Below, piece after piece: positions 1 through 54,718 of a DNA stretch of 64,000 nucleotides. The stretch is from Aporrectodea caliginosa (Eukaryota; Annelida; Clitellata; Crassiclitellata; Lumbricidae). The notes beneath the pieces are model-generated. The model made no database searches. It was not told where the DNA came from and saw only the letters and a program-made list of their open reading frames with translations. The position numbers were made by a program, and so were the translations under genes. Where the stretch lies: the NCBI GenBank assembly GCA_020284085.1, contig JACEVL010000427.1, positions 740,001 through 804,000 on the forward strand, given 5' to 3'. How positions within the stretch are numbered: the first letter of the stretch is position 1; every line of letters starts with the position of its first letter.

Positions 1-460
1 ACAGGACAGTGCAAGAGTTCTTGTCTCTAATTAGAAACTGTACCTCAACTTTATCTCCCAATATTAGGCAAAACCAGTGCATGCACAAATCCATGTAGTA
101 AATTTTTAAACAGTTGCAGACAAAAGGTGGGCTTTTAATTTATTTTTGAACTGATAGGCTGTGGGTAGACAAGAAGTTCTTTGGGCAGGGAGTTCCAAAG
201 CAGTGGTCCGTATGTCCCGACACTATGCTGCCTAATATTGGTGTGCACACTTCTTTGCTGGTAATTGCTTGATGATCGTGTATAGTGGGTAGACACCTCT
301 TGTACCTCAGAATTTTTACAGAACCAGTGATCAAAGTTTGCTAATATTTGGCGCAAATGAATTTTTATATAAAATGAAATTAATGGGGATGTTCCAAATT
401 CCATGTACCCAAAAGATTTGAGCACGTGCCATTTTGGGCACGTGTGCCATAGGTTTGCCA
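1..460 (-). mobile_element. LINE 3'-end fragment (C-terminus of ORF2)
   Basis: On the minus strand this encodes the typical C-terminal tail of a non-LTR retrotransposon ORF2, with the hallmark phrase GPLLWNSLPKEL downstream of a basic segment. Only the last ~110 codons and 3' flank are present, so it is a 5'-truncated dead copy. It lies in an intron of the PLC-gamma gene, or just 5' of the exons visible here. The family (CR1/L2-like) is inferred from the motif. Confidence 0.65.
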
Positions 461-1081
<621 letters not shown>

Positions 1082-1119
1082 GAGAAGAGTTATTAATAAA
1101 AAGTTTTTTTCATTTGCAG

Positions 1120-44615
<43,496 letters not shown>

Positions 44616-44790
44616 CTTTTTGGGAGGTTGGTTGAGATCAATTGAGGTTCAATCAGGACAAATCACATTTCATGGGACATAGGAGCTGATAGGATGAGTG
44701 CTTGTATTGTAGTGCAGAGAGTATGGGTTCAATCCTCCTCCTCTGAGATGAATACTGATGTAATATATTCTTTCGTAATGACACTTAATG
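44616..44790. other. 3' flank of plcg
   Basis: Probable 3' UTR start. No AATAAA is visible nearby. A decayed SINE D head/B box (AGAGTATGGGTTCAATCCTC) is present near 44720. Confidence 0.4.
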
Positions 44791-45045
44791 TAATGTAATT
44801 AGTAATTTATATAGCGCCGCTCACAACCGAGGCCATTCAGTAGCGCTCCCAGTGCGAGAACCCCGAGAGAAGAAATAGGTTTTAAGGAGAGAGAGAGAGA
44901 GAGATGAAGACAATGATCCAGAAAGGAAAGTCTCATGCAAAGTGAAGGGAAGGGCATTCCATAACATCATATAGGATAGCACAGAGAGTGCTCTGAGTAG
45001 ATAATTATCTTTAAAGGGTTATATTTAAATGTTCAGTTACATTAC
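44790..45045 (-). mobile_element. LINE 3' end, antisense
   Basis: It has TTTATATAGCGCCGCTCACA, AGTAGCGCTCCCAGTGCGAG and AGAAGAAATAGGTTTTAAGG, matching 62530-62825. Coding remnants are poor in this copy. Confidence 0.65.
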
Positions 45046-45174
45046 ATTACTGTGTATGGACTGAGCAAGTTCATCATTCACAATTGCTTTGTGCCACTAT
45101 TGTTGTGGCACTTATAAAATGCATTCTATTAATACTAATGATGATTAGAAATCTTAATGACTTTTATTATAAGA

Positions 45175-45965
45175 CGGGTTTAGGGTAACGGTACCACTCT
45201 GGCACGAAGAGCAGTAGATCAGCATCAATGCGGGATCGATTCCCGCTACCCTCCCAAAGGTCGACTCGGCCTTTCATTCACCAGATGGCGTTGATTAAAT
45301 GAGCAGTAGGACAAATTACTGGATGGCCTTTTGATTTGAATTTTTGAAACAGTGTGTTGATCTGTACATTGTAAGTAAATAAGTAAGTAAGTAAGAAGTA
45401 AGAATGTTCTTTATTGAATGCAAGCAAACGCTCAGCGCTTTACATACAAAGTCAGAAACAATTTATGTACAAAGAAAACAATAATTAGAAGAAAATTAAG
45501 TCAAGTAGAAAACAGGTGTCTAACTGTACAACATCCTAGCTAAGAAGCCACGCCTGGTAAGGGAATCAAATCTAGGGAGAACACGGTTATGTGAGCGTGG
45601 GCGCAGGTCATGACCAGTGCAATTGACAGAGGGAGAAGGTCGTGGAGGGCGTGGCTAGTATTTGTTAAGATGTTTCTAAAGAGGTCTATATCAGCTTTTT
45701 GCAAAGCTCCTCAAAGGTGGGGAAAGATTTAGGTAGGAAACCAAGGCGTACCAACTTGCGGACCAGCGCGCTCAGAGTCAAGTTCCTGCTTACTGGCGAA
45801 GCCCCACCATACTTGGGAACAGTATAGCATGCGGTTGATAGTGGTATGCCTTGCATGGCTGCTGCCCTGCAGTTAAATTCGACTCCTGTAATAACTAGTG
45901 ATCATCCGTTCATACTATGACTTGTAATTATACTGCATTCATTGCAGTTTGAATTAATTAATTAT
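45175..45965 (+). mobile_element. SINE family S, sense copy split by a LINE
   Basis: The head and body occupy 45175-45318 (GGGATCGATTCCCGCTACCC to GAGCAGTAGGAC). The 3' part resumes at about 45844 (GCCTTGCATGGCTGCTGCCC to CAGTTTGAATTAATTAATTA). The ~520 bp between contain an antisense LINE end. Confidence 0.7.
45375..45843 (-). mobile_element. LINE 3' end inserted in SINE S
   Basis: It matches 61895-62520: TTCTTTATTGAATGCAAGCA, ACAACATCCTAGC, GAACACGGTTATGTGAGCGT and AAGCCCCACCATACTTGGGA are shared. AAGTAAGT repeats mark the tail. Confidence 0.75.
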
Positions 45966-46375
45966 TAAGGACAAATCCCGCCTAGAACGACTGATGAAAA
46001 GACTAAAATGCTCTGGATTTACTCACACAGATTCCTCTTCCACAAATGTTCTTCCTAATGAAGCAGACACTTTGCTATTCAAAGCTGTTCTCTTAAATGA
46101 GAATCATTCACTCAGATGCCTTTCCCCCAACCAACATTTCACCCCATATTTTCTTAGGGTCAGACCACATAACTTTAACCTTCTCGACAAAGACTCACGA
46201 AACTTTATATCTTGAATGTTATTCCTTAACTCTTACTAAGCTATTACTTTATAATTATTATATTATACTATACTATTTAGCTTTTCTATGTACACCTACA
46301 GTGTTATGTCTGTTGTTAATACAATAAACAAATATCTGATATATTATTATTATTATCATCATTATTATTAAAAAA
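45965..46375 (+). mobile_element. LINE C-terminal end
   Basis: It reads LERLMKRLKCSGFTHTDS then LLNENHSLRCLSPNQ and VRPHNFNLLDKDSRNFIS. It has a 3' region with CAATAAACAAATATCTGA and an ATT tail. Confidence 0.75.
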
Positions 46376-46398
46376 TGATTGTGTTGCTTTTTTTCCAG

Positions 46399-46425
46399 TC
46401 GGTTTGTGAGGCCATGAAATAAAGG
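46399..46425 (+). other. Candidate alternative plcg terminal exon
   Basis: A strong acceptor (TTGCTTTTTTTCCAG) precedes TCGGTTTGTGAGGCCATGAA and a stop, with AATAAA overlapping at 46418-46423. Joined to exon Z in phase 0 it would give SVCEAMK and end. Splicing is not shown by sequence alone. Confidence 0.25.
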
Positions 46426-46429
46426 CTCA

Positions 46430-47112
46430 ACTAGAGTCATTCCACAAGCGAAGATTCAGAAGTTTCTGACTGTTCTTTGGAAATGAGAGATTTAGCTCAA
46501 AATCTTGTTCATAGTCTTAACCCAACTGGACACAAATGTCTTAGTTTCGATGTCTCTGTCTTGGTAATTGGATTATTAAGCATCTGATGAATACATGACA
46601 AGTTCATGCATTATTTTAAAAAATAATTTTCTAACTATATGCAATTTTAATATTGAATTCAAGACTTGATTACTGGATGGCCATATACATGTAGATCGTT
46701 TGATTTGGAGTTTTGGTTTGAATCTTTGCTGTTTTGGTGTGTACATTTCAACAATTTCATCGATGGACACTGAACAGAGTATTGCTTCTAGAGATTGTCA
46801 ATGTCAGTGTTTCTCAAACTGTCTGATGCTGTGGACCATAATTGCTTTACCAGCCTTACCAAGGACCGGTGCTTTTCGACATCAGTTTAAATGTATGACA
46901 TGCTGTAGTAAAATTTAGATTTCATGATATTGTAACAGCTCTATGGTATGTTACTGTTGCATGTTTGAAACTGTTTATTATGTACGAACACTGTGTCGTG
47001 TTCTCATATTTTGATGTATTCAGTGTATACATATTAGAATTTTATTTGTGTACGTTCAAAATTGTGATTTTGATTTTCGTTCTGTTGCCGATAACCAGTC
47101 ACTTGCAGACTA
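46430..47112. other. No gene seen
   Basis: AT-rich. A fragment CAGTGTTTCTCAAACTGTCT (from 46809) resembles a hAT (Charlie-like) terminal repeat but has no partner. ATTACTGGATGGCC near 46672 echoes 45329, hinting at a small dispersed repeat. Confidence 0.4.
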
Positions 47113-47120
47113 GTATATAC

Positions 47121-47891
47121 CAGAGTTGTATTGTCTCGAGACACTGTGTCGGTCTCGAGACAGGTTTTTTTATGTCTCGGACCCCACTGTCTTGGTCTCG
47201 GTCTCGAGATCATTTCTTGACTTTTTGAAACAGTCTCGAAGCGAAAGTCTTGTCTTTTTGGAAACAGTCTCGCAGCGAAAGTCTTGTCTTTTTGGAAACT
47301 GTCTCAAAGTGAAAATCTTGTTCTCTTGTAGAAGCGGTCTCCAAAGTTCTCGTACAAACTGTATTTTGTTCTGAACTTCGTACAGTATTGCGCTATAAAA
47401 TTGTCATGTGCCAAACAGACAGGAAGTTTTAAAATAGTGGTGTTTCTGGTATTAAGATTTAAGAGTATTGAAAAAGCAGTCTTAAGTTTGGACTTTCAGT
47501 CCAAAATGCCGTTCGTCATTTGTGTAAAGCCAACATAAGCAAAACGCTTGGAACAACATCTAGTTTCTCAAGGTGAATGATGTGACTTAGGTCGCTAAAT
47601 AGCTAATAGGCCTTTGGCCTATATGGAATTTTGTTGGTTTAAATTTTAGAATCATTTAGAAGATTTCAGAATGGCTGAAATATTTAATTTCTTTATAGTT
47701 TATACAATTCAGGTGATCGGCTGATTTCAGTGACTTGACCCTTGTTGTTTTAGACTTCAAAAGTTGAGAAAAATTGTTTCGGGACTTGGGTCCAATGTGC
47801 ATTTCACTCGTTTTGAACTGTCTCGGACCTGGTGTCTCGTCTCGGACCCCACGGTCTCGGTCTCGAGTTTTATGTCTCATATACAAGTCTG
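47121..47891. mobile_element. hAT-like element, 771 bp
   Basis: The ends are CAGAGTTGTAT and ATACAAGTCTG, with a perfect 8-bp duplication GTATATAC at 47113-47120 and 47892-47899. Subterminal regions are filled with GTCTCGAGAC and GGTCTCGGTCTCGAG motifs on both sides. A ~34-bp internal tandem (AAAGTCTTGTCTTTTTGGAA) lies at 47225-47320. No transposase frame. Confidence 0.93.
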
Positions 47892-47899
47892 GTATATAC

Positions 47900-48600
47900 A
47901 GGGTTGTGGACCACAGTGTGATTAGCACTGGGTTGTATGGTGCAATGTGTGATCATTGGCTGTTTGAAAAGATAACGTCCCTTCGTAATAATCTGCTGTA
48001 TTATGTCTGCCATTCTTGGTTTTTCGCCAGTGTCTTTAAACTGCAGTTTTTCTCTGCCAACTTAACAGCAAATAGATCTAACTTGATAATTGTGTGTATA
48101 CGGTGCATTCTTTCAGGTCTACTAGTGATATTGTTGGTGTAACTAGATCTAACTAGATTCTGACTAATTTGTGAATTGAATCTTGAAGATTATTTTTCTC
48201 TAGATAGGTTTAACAGATATGAGGCCTAATCTTAGCCTTGTATATATTTATATATATATTTTTATATGGTCTATGCAGAAAAGCTGGTGCATATACAAAT
48301 GTATACACATTGATGTTGTATGTGCTGAGCTGTGTTGCAATATATATGGCCAAGTACTGTAAGTAGCAGTTCGCTGCTCTGTCCATGGATGTCCCCAAGT
48401 TAGAGTTGGCCCTGACCCTGCCATTATTTCTGTGGAACCCACATGAGTTCGGTACGGTTCCTATATGGGCTCCATGTGGGTGTGCGCTCCATATGGGTAT
48501 GCTAGCAGAGGGAGGAGTGGTAGTCTGGGGTGTTATGTGTCAGCGAATTCAGATGGTCAACCCTCACCATTTTATCTTTTTTTGCTACTGACAGTGTAGA
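47900..48600. other. No gene seen
   Basis: AT-rich intergenic sequence with a TATATATTTATATATATA stretch near 48240. No supported exon. Confidence 0.4.
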
Positions 48601-48601
48601 C

Positions 48602-48645
48602 CAGTGCTTCCCAAAGTGGTGGTCCGCGGACCGTTGCAGTCAAGA
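48602..48645. mobile_element. hAT (Charlie-like) terminal repeat, one end
   Basis: CCAGTGCTTCCCAAAGTGG followed by TGGTCCGCGGACC is the recognisable outer end of Charlie-type hAT elements. The matching end was not found, so the element is truncated or its other end decayed. Confidence 0.55.
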
Positions 48646-49797
48646 AACTGGTCAAATTGTCTCGGAATCAAGAAATGACTATTATATTTTAAAAGTCATA
48701 AAAAAACACTTATTAGGCTAGCAGTTAGAGGGCAACAGAGTAACAAAATTTGGATAAATATGCATTTTAATCAATTTTTTTACTACATTTTTGAGGAACC
48801 TATTTTATGTGATCGAAAAACAGAAATAATTAATTGCATTAAATATAACTGAGAAATGTTTTGTGGCTTGTTGAATGCTAAACACAAATGGTTTGTCCTG
48901 GTTCACATTTACATGTTTGTTTGACTGCATTAAATATAACAGAAATGAACAGCAATGACTGGGGTACAGCTTCTCATTGACAATTACTGGAAAATGAATC
49001 AAAGCTATTTTTAAATAATTCACCACGAATTAGTTTAGCTGTGTGCATTAAATGAATAGCATCAGCATTTTTGGCTAACCCAACATTTTCCTTGTAAATC
49101 AGTAAAACTTCTAAACTTTTAAAAGCAGTCAGCTCCGATAAATTGCACAGTAATATGTTTTTGAAATTAGTTCAAATTCTCTAATTTTTTTCTATTTATT
49201 TGACACAACGGTACAGTTATTCACATAATGGAAAACACAAAGTGTTGGCTTAACATAAAGTCATTCTGGAAGGGGAAAAAAGCTCAACTGAGCTTATCGA
49301 GTCCACCTTACAATGTAGTTCAAGGATAGCAATGAATTAACCATCAAATAGTGAGATTTATTATAACTATGACATGTATTGATTGATTAGTAACAAATTT
49401 CCAGTTTAGTTTCAGAATGCATCATTCAGTGTGGTGCTTCAAACTAAGATAAAATAAAATGAAACAAAACAAAATAAGTTGCATGTGGTCTCTGTCTATC
49501 ATGGTCAGAGAATATGCAGTTGAGTTCAGAAATATAATGTCTATTGTCTTAGTTAAACTGCATGGAGTACTTGCATTGCTAGCTCTAACATCCTAAACAT
49601 AAGAAATTACTTCTGCAAATGCAATAGATTCCGCTTGCATGTTACACAGTTTTCCTTTCAGCAACCTCACGTGATATTTCCACACATGATTCTTAGCGAT
49701 ATAAATTCAGCAAGCAAATCGGGTGATATTTTGCTTCAATTGCAACCATATCACCACTACTCAACTTAGCAAGTAACACATGAATTAATTCATCACA
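48646..49797. other. No gene seen; possible interior of a decayed transposon
   Basis: AT-rich sequence between a hAT-like end and a mobile-element protein fragment, with many short open frames and no motif. A partial internal duplication (GCATTAAATATAAC at about 48836 and 48930) is visible. Confidence 0.35.
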
Positions 49798-50295
49798 TCA
49801 GTGAACTCTTTTAGTCATTTCAAGAGTCATAGCTTGTCGCAAATTTTCTGAGCCTAGTATAAACACGTCACAGAATATAAACACATCACAGAAAAAAAGA
49901 GAAACCCTAGACCTGTCCAAGGTTACATCAGATGAACGTGTCAAGCACTCCAATTTTGTGGGGCTTGGATTAAAAGAAATGTCATCGGAGATATTGCTTT
50001 GTGCCACATTAACATCAGTTTCCTTATACAAGCGCTTTCTGGCCCTCTCCAATTTAGTAGCATTGCAGGTTTTATGCCAGCAAGCTCCATTTCTTACTAC
50101 AATTGCAGCCATGCCAATGATGCCATCACCTTCATCTAGTTCAGACAAGTGACTGGGCAGCTGGCCAATTTCTTTGAAACCATGCAAGTCATCAGACAGC
50201 GTTACGTAACGGACACCAAAATCCATCCTCTTCGAAATTGCAGGACAATTAACTTTGCGGAGGTTGCATTTTGACAAAATATGCATTCTGCCCAA
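49798..50295 (-). pseudogene. Mobile-element-type protein fragment, 165 codons
   Basis: It contains CNLRKVNCPAISKRMDFG near the start, then LDEGDGIIGMAAIVVRNGA and WHKTCNATKLERARKRL, with a later LTRSS. This spaced Cys/His pattern resembles the N-terminal region of transposon-associated proteins multiplied in marine invertebrate genomes; that assignment is from memory of the pattern. The end (FFCDVFIFCDVFIL) is a short duplication and the protein looks truncated. Confidence 0.5.
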
Positions 50296-50299
50296 ATAA

Positions 50300-50624
50300 A
50301 AACACTTTTAGACAAAATCTCAGCCCTTACCACACAGTACCTCTAAAGTTACCTATTCCAGCACCAAGGTTTCCATTACAACAGGACACACAGGCTACTG
50401 TACAGTCTGCACTGCCATGCAGTCCGTTATATAGGCAAGGCTAGACCACCGGGCCAACATTTCAGACTATATAATGCATAGGAGTATATTATTATAGCCT
50501 GGAGCATCTAGCCTGTCCTTGGAAAAACTGAACTAAAATGTTCTTTACATAGTCTATACAAAATAAATGTTCATAGAAGTAATGTTTGAATATAATACAA
50601 TACAATAAACGCGTTTTAAGAGTC
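50300..50624. other. No gene seen
   Basis: Unremarkable intergenic sequence with an AATACAATACAATAAA tail-like run at about 50597, possibly a SINE tail. Confidence 0.4.
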
Positions 50625-51045
50625 TTCCAATGCATGCATAAGGTCTTCGAGCTGTCGCGGTCGTGTCACAGACTTCGGCTGCTCCACGCTCACGCTCTGA
50701 CCTCTGGCTGCTCCACGTCTCTTGAGGTCGTGTCACAGACTTCGGCTGCTCTGGCTCTCTTGAGGTCGTCTCACAGACTTCGGCTGCTCCACGCTCTGGA
50801 GGTCGTCTCACAGACTTCGGCTGCTCCACGCTCTGGAGGTCGTCTCACAGACTTCGGCTGCTCCACGCTCTGGAGGTCGTCTCCCAGACTTCTGGCTGCT
50901 CCACGCTCTGGAGGTCGTCTCACAGACTTCTGGCTGCTCCACGCTCTGGAGGTCGTCTCACAGACTTTGGCTGCTCCACGCTCTGGAGGTCGTCTCACAG
51001 ACTTCTGGCTGCTCCACGCTCTGGATCACTCCAGCAGAATCTGAA
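50625..51045. repeat. Unit a: local repeat expanded by a 37-bp minisatellite
   Basis: The outer parts match units b and c (CTTCCAATGCATGCA on the left, CTCTGGATCACTCCAGCAGA and ATCTGAAAG on the right). The middle is about ten copies of a 37-38-bp unit with CACAGACTTCGGCTGCTCCA and CGCTCTGGAGGTCGTCT. Both strands are open through it, so coding potential cannot be inferred from openness. Confidence 0.85.
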
Positions 51046-51384
51046 AGAACAAGAAAAAAGGTGTATGTGTCTCTCGTTCCTCCGATAGCTTCAGGAGAGG
51101 GCACATGAAAGAAGCACCACACGTCACCCGCTGTTTTCCGTGACCCAAGCGACCTCGCTACTGTGACAAGTATGTAGTTTAATGAACCGCCCACAAACAC
51201 ACTGGAATATCTTCACAAGGTTCGCTTTAAGCCCTTTACTCTGATCCTAGCCTCTGCTGCGCTCATGTGGTCTGTTGCACCAGCTATAATGCAGATGACA
51301 CACATAAGCATCTCATGTTGCCGAGTGGGTTGGTAGCCCGCTCGTCACGCCGGAGGTGAGGCAATATAATTGTTAGGAAAAAAT

Positions 51385-51575
51385 GAATGAATGAATGATC
51401 TCGCTACCTGTGATTCTGCGATGACCAGGAATCCAGACGATCGTTTAGCAACTGAACGCGTTTTCCATTGTCTTCCAGTTCATGCAGCAAGTCCAGGAGC
51501 TCTGGTATGTGTCACAGACTTTGTTGCTACAGGACTCTGGATCACTACAACAGAATCTGAAAGTCGAGAACATGG
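51385..51575. repeat. Unit b of the local repeat family
   Basis: Contains CTACCTGTGATTCTGCGATG, CGCGTTTTCCATTGTCTTCC and CTCTGGATCACTACAACAGA followed by ATCTGAAAG, without minisatellite expansion. On the minus strand it begins after a TTTCAG that could act as an acceptor, and one frame is Cys-rich (FCCSDPESCSNKVCDTYQS), but with no confirmed exon. Confidence 0.8.
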
Positions 51576-51729
51576 TGTATGTAAGCGGTGGTGGCCAAAT
51601 CTATCGCCCTCTTTGTAGCCTCCAATACTGCCGCCAGAGGACTGATGAGCTGTCGCTGAATAGAAATCTTCGATGGCGCTATAACAAGGGCAAATAAATA
51701 AGCGCATGTCATACGTTACCCGCTGTAAA

Positions 51730-51948
51730 AAATGAACGAATGCGACGTCGCTACCTGTGATTCTGCGATGACCACGGATCCAGGCGATCGTTGCTGCCGG
51801 ATCCAGGCGATCGTTGCTGGCGACTGAACGCGTTTTCCATCGTCTTCCAGTGCATGCCGCAAGACTTCCAGTTCTGGCGGTCATGTAACAGAGTTTGTTG
51901 CTCCAGGCTCTGGATCACTACAGCAGAATCTGAAAGAACAAGAACAGT
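51730..51948. repeat. Unit c of the local repeat family
   Basis: Parallels unit b along its length. It has an extra 24-bp tandem (GGATCCAGGCGATCGTTGCTG twice, at about 51777 and 51801) and again ends ATCACTACAGCAGAATCTGA. Confidence 0.8.
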
Positions 51949-51950
51949 GC

Positions 51951-52619
51951 ATGACAATATACGTGGGAGGCCGCATGCCAAACACGGAAATGGACGGTGA
52001 GACACATGACAGTAGTAAGACTCATTGCCCCATGGACTTTTGTCTAGGACGAGTTGACGAAGAGAGTTGTCCTCAGTATGGTCTAGGGCGAGATGACGCA
52101 GAGATTTGCTCTAAGTATTGTCTAGGCCGAGATAATTTACAGACTTGTCATAAGTATCCCTGGTTTCAGGAACTTAGAGAACGTTTGGTGTCCCCTATTA
52201 TTGGCGAGAGCTTAGGAGTCACGAGATGTAGAGTGGTACGTAAAAGTTCAGTTCAGGCGGAGAAGAAGAGAAGGCCCGTAGCTAAGAAGGTATGCACAAA
52301 GAAGAAGACTCTTGCGGGTAAAAGGACGAACCCTGTTCTGAGAAAAGGCCATCCTCAGGACGTTGCCCATCCGGCGACCGTGGAAGAAGCAGAGTCAGAC
52401 CCCAATACGGAGCTGTACAGTGTTACCCCTCTTAAAGAAACGGCAAATGCTAAGCCTCCCCTGACAGAAACGGTTACCATGGGTAGAGTTAGAGAACAGC
52501 CATTTTACGATGAAGATAGACAAGGCAGTGACTCGGGCGGCTCCAGACAGATAGTGGGCTGGAGCCGACACCGTCCCGTGAGCAGAGAGGTAGCGTACGG
52601 GCGGCGGTCGCCACATTGA
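51951..52619 (+). CDS. Unrecognised 222-codon frame with Cys/LGR repeats
   Basis: Stop TGA at 52617. The first ATG overlaps the edge of unit c, so the true start may be later or upstream through splicing. Residues about 24-68 hold three 13-14-residue repeats: CPMDFCLGRVDEES, CPQYGLGRDDAEI, CSKYCLGRDNLQT, then CHKYPW. About 95-130 is strongly basic (AEKKRRPVAKKVCTKKKTL), like a nuclear or nucleic-acid-binding segment. The C-terminus is Arg/Ser-rich. No known family recognised; it could be a single exon, a retroelement gag-like remnant or a chance frame. Confidence 0.35.
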   Translation: MTIYVGGRMPNTEMDGETHDSSKTHCPMDFCLGRVDEESCPQYGLGRDDAEICSKYCLGRDNLQTCHKYPWFQELRERLVSPIIGESLGVTRCRVVRKSSVQAEKKRRPVAKKVCTKKKTLAGKRTNPVLRKGHPQDVAHPATVEEAESDPNTELYSVTPLKETANAKPPLTETVTMGRVREQPFYDEDRQGSDSGGSRQIVGWSRHRPVSREVAYGRRSPH

Positions 52620-53045
52620 CAGACACAAAGAGAGACAGACAGACAGACATCGCCAGGGTCAGGTAGAGGCAGAGACCAAGCCAGCGGGCCTTGGACAAAC
52701 AGGTCGCATGCATATCCAGACAAAATCGATGAAGGATGTCAGGCGACATATTGAGGCTCACAATACGACACATTACAGGTAACATCATTTTCGTTTAATA
52801 ATTATGACGTAAAGCAGGTAGCATCATTCTTGTTTAACACAGGCGTATTCCCACATAAAATAACGACTCTAGAATCGCAAAGGTGTATTAGGAGGAGACG
52901 AGACTGAAGAAAACATGAAAAGGTTCTGAACAAATAATATATTTTGGTGTAGGCTTAACTCACTCCTATAGGGAAGTAAAGATGACAGGAAAATTACGCC
53001 TCTTAACTGGATCTGCTTAGACAAAGAAGCAGGACTGGGCTACAG
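52620..53045. other. No gene seen
   Basis: Starts with GACAGACAGACAGACA (52625-52650). Otherwise intergenic. Confidence 0.4.
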
Positions 53046-53367
53046 CAGTGGCGTAACCAGTGGCGTAAATCATGGGGGGCAGAGGGGACTGTTCCCCAAG
53101 TTTTGGCCTAAGCCCTTCTGTCCCCCCCAAAATCCGGGCCTCGTATACCTTCTGTCCCCCAAAGTTAGTATAGATTTTCGCCTCTGGGCGTAACGAAGGG
53201 GGGTCAGAGGGACGCAGCCGCCCCCGGGCGTAGCGCCAGAGGGGGGAATTAACCTGCAGTGGTGCACAGGACTGTGACAAGAACGATTAAAAGTCAACAA
53301 GAAAATTAAAAGGGACGCAGTTATCAACGCTGGCCCCTGGGCGCTGAAGCCCTTCGTTACGCCACTG
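53046..53367. mobile_element. hAT-like MITE with CAGTGGCGTAAC ends
   Basis: Left end CAGTGGCGTAACC, right end TTCGTTACGCCACTG. Flanks GGCTACAG and GGTTGCAG match at 6 of 8. A second CAGTGGCGTAA begins 12 bp inside the left end, suggesting one element inserted next to or into another. Related to 5074-5257. Confidence 0.7.
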
Positions 53368-53379
53368 GGTTGCAGAAAA

Positions 53380-53800
53380 TATGAGAACAAGATTTAGAGC
53401 AGAAGTAAAGGACAAGACATAGAACAGAAGTAAAGGACACGATTTAGAACTGAAGTAAAGGATAGTATTCAGAACAGAAGTAAATGACAAGACATGGACC
53501 AGAAGTAATGACAAGACTTAGAACATAAATAAAGGCCAAGACTTGGAACATAAATAAAGGACAAGATTTAGAACAGAAGTAAAGGACAAGATAAAGAGCA
53601 CCAGTAAAGGACAAGGTAGAGAAGAAAAGTAAAGAACAAGATTTAGAACATAAGTAAAGGACAAGATGCAGAGCAGAAGTATAGGAAAACTTAAGAGCAG
53701 AAGTATAAAGGACAAAATTTACAACAAAAGAAAGTATAGACCAATATTTGTATCAGACGTAAAAGACAAGATATTGAACGGAAGTTAAGGACACTAGCAG
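53380..53800. repeat. ~25-bp minisatellite, ~16 degenerate units
   Basis: Units of AGAACAGAAGTAAAGGACAA plus GATTT, decaying toward the right side (GAACGGAAGTTAAGGACAC). It runs directly from the end of the MITE. Confidence 0.9.
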
Positions 53801-54174
53801 AAAGAATGGGCGGTATACGGCCTATCACTGGCATCCTGATCTTGACAAGTGCACATGGAATGAATAATGAACGGCATTGAGTATACAAAAATGTTTTAAA
53901 GACAACGCACAGAACAGAAGAGCATCATTAGATTCCAAGGACCTGACTATAGGAGCAGAACACCGAAGTAGAAATAAGGCAATGGCAGCGATTATTTTGA
54001 AACTCATGTCTACAAAAGTCAACAGGTCATTGAAGCTAGATTGAAGTAGCACATCACAGGATCAGTCTACCTCTAGAATTCCACTCACATGAATACACAA
54101 TCACTAGAATTCCGTCAGTTGGTTGCTTCAGGCAGTCGGTCGAAATGCAGAGAGTTAACTATAGCAGCAGGGAT

Positions 54175-54240
54175 GTTGGTGTTGTCGTTGTCGTTGTCGT
54201 TGATGTTGATGATGATGATGATGATTGTATTGTATTGTAC
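54175..54240. repeat. GTTGTC/GATGAT short tandem region
   Basis: GTTGTCGTTGTCGTTGTCG changing into TGATGATGATGATG, then a TGTATTGTATTG SINE tail. Confidence 0.85.
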
Positions 54241-54485
54241 TGTATTGTATTTGAACACTTGTTATTGTATTGTATTGTATTTGAACACTTGTTATAGCGC
54301 CTCTACCAGATTTCCTATTCAGAGGCGCTCCCGACTACTGCTGTAGTCGGAGTTTCACGCCGAAGCGCATGAGCAATTGCGAGTGAAGGACTTGCCCAGG
54401 GTCCCTACGCGACGGCTTTGAGGTGGATTCGAACCCGCAACCCTCCAGCTGCAAGGCACCGATCATACCCCAAACCACCGCGCCC
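54234..54485 (-). mobile_element. SINE family B, antisense
   Basis: TTTGAACACTTGTTATAGCG at the 3' side and GGTGGATTCGAACCCGCAAC (reverse B box). Ends CCAAACCACCGCGCCCC. The tail TATTGTATTGTA is doubled, with AACACTTGTTAT appearing twice. Confidence 0.88.
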
Positions 54486-54499
54486 CAGTATATTGTGTT

Positions 54500-54716
54500 G
54501 TGTTGTGTGTTGTATTGTTATAGCGCCCCTACAAGATTTCCCATTCAGAGGCGCTCCCGACTCTGCGCGGACGCTGAATCGGAGTTTCACGCCGAAGCGC
54601 ATGAGCAATTGCGAGTGAAGGACTTGCCCAGGGTCCCTACGCGGCGACTTTGAGGTGGATTCGAGCCCGCTACCCTCCAGCTGCAAGGCACCGAACATAC
54701 CCCTAAACCACCTCTG
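54500..54716 (-). mobile_element. SINE family B, second antisense copy
   Basis: Same structure as its neighbour with small differences (GCGACTTTGAGGTGG, TCGAGCCCGCTACCCTCC). Its tail abuts the head of the first copy. Confidence 0.88.
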
Positions 54717-54718
54717 AT

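Noticed and set aside
50554..51200. Long frames on both strands over the 37-bp minisatellite
   Set aside because: Both strands open simultaneously by repeat composition; no evidence for one strand.
52395..52788. Minus-strand frames of 72-99 codons
   Set aside because: Shadows of the plus-strand 222-codon frame and flanking repeat.
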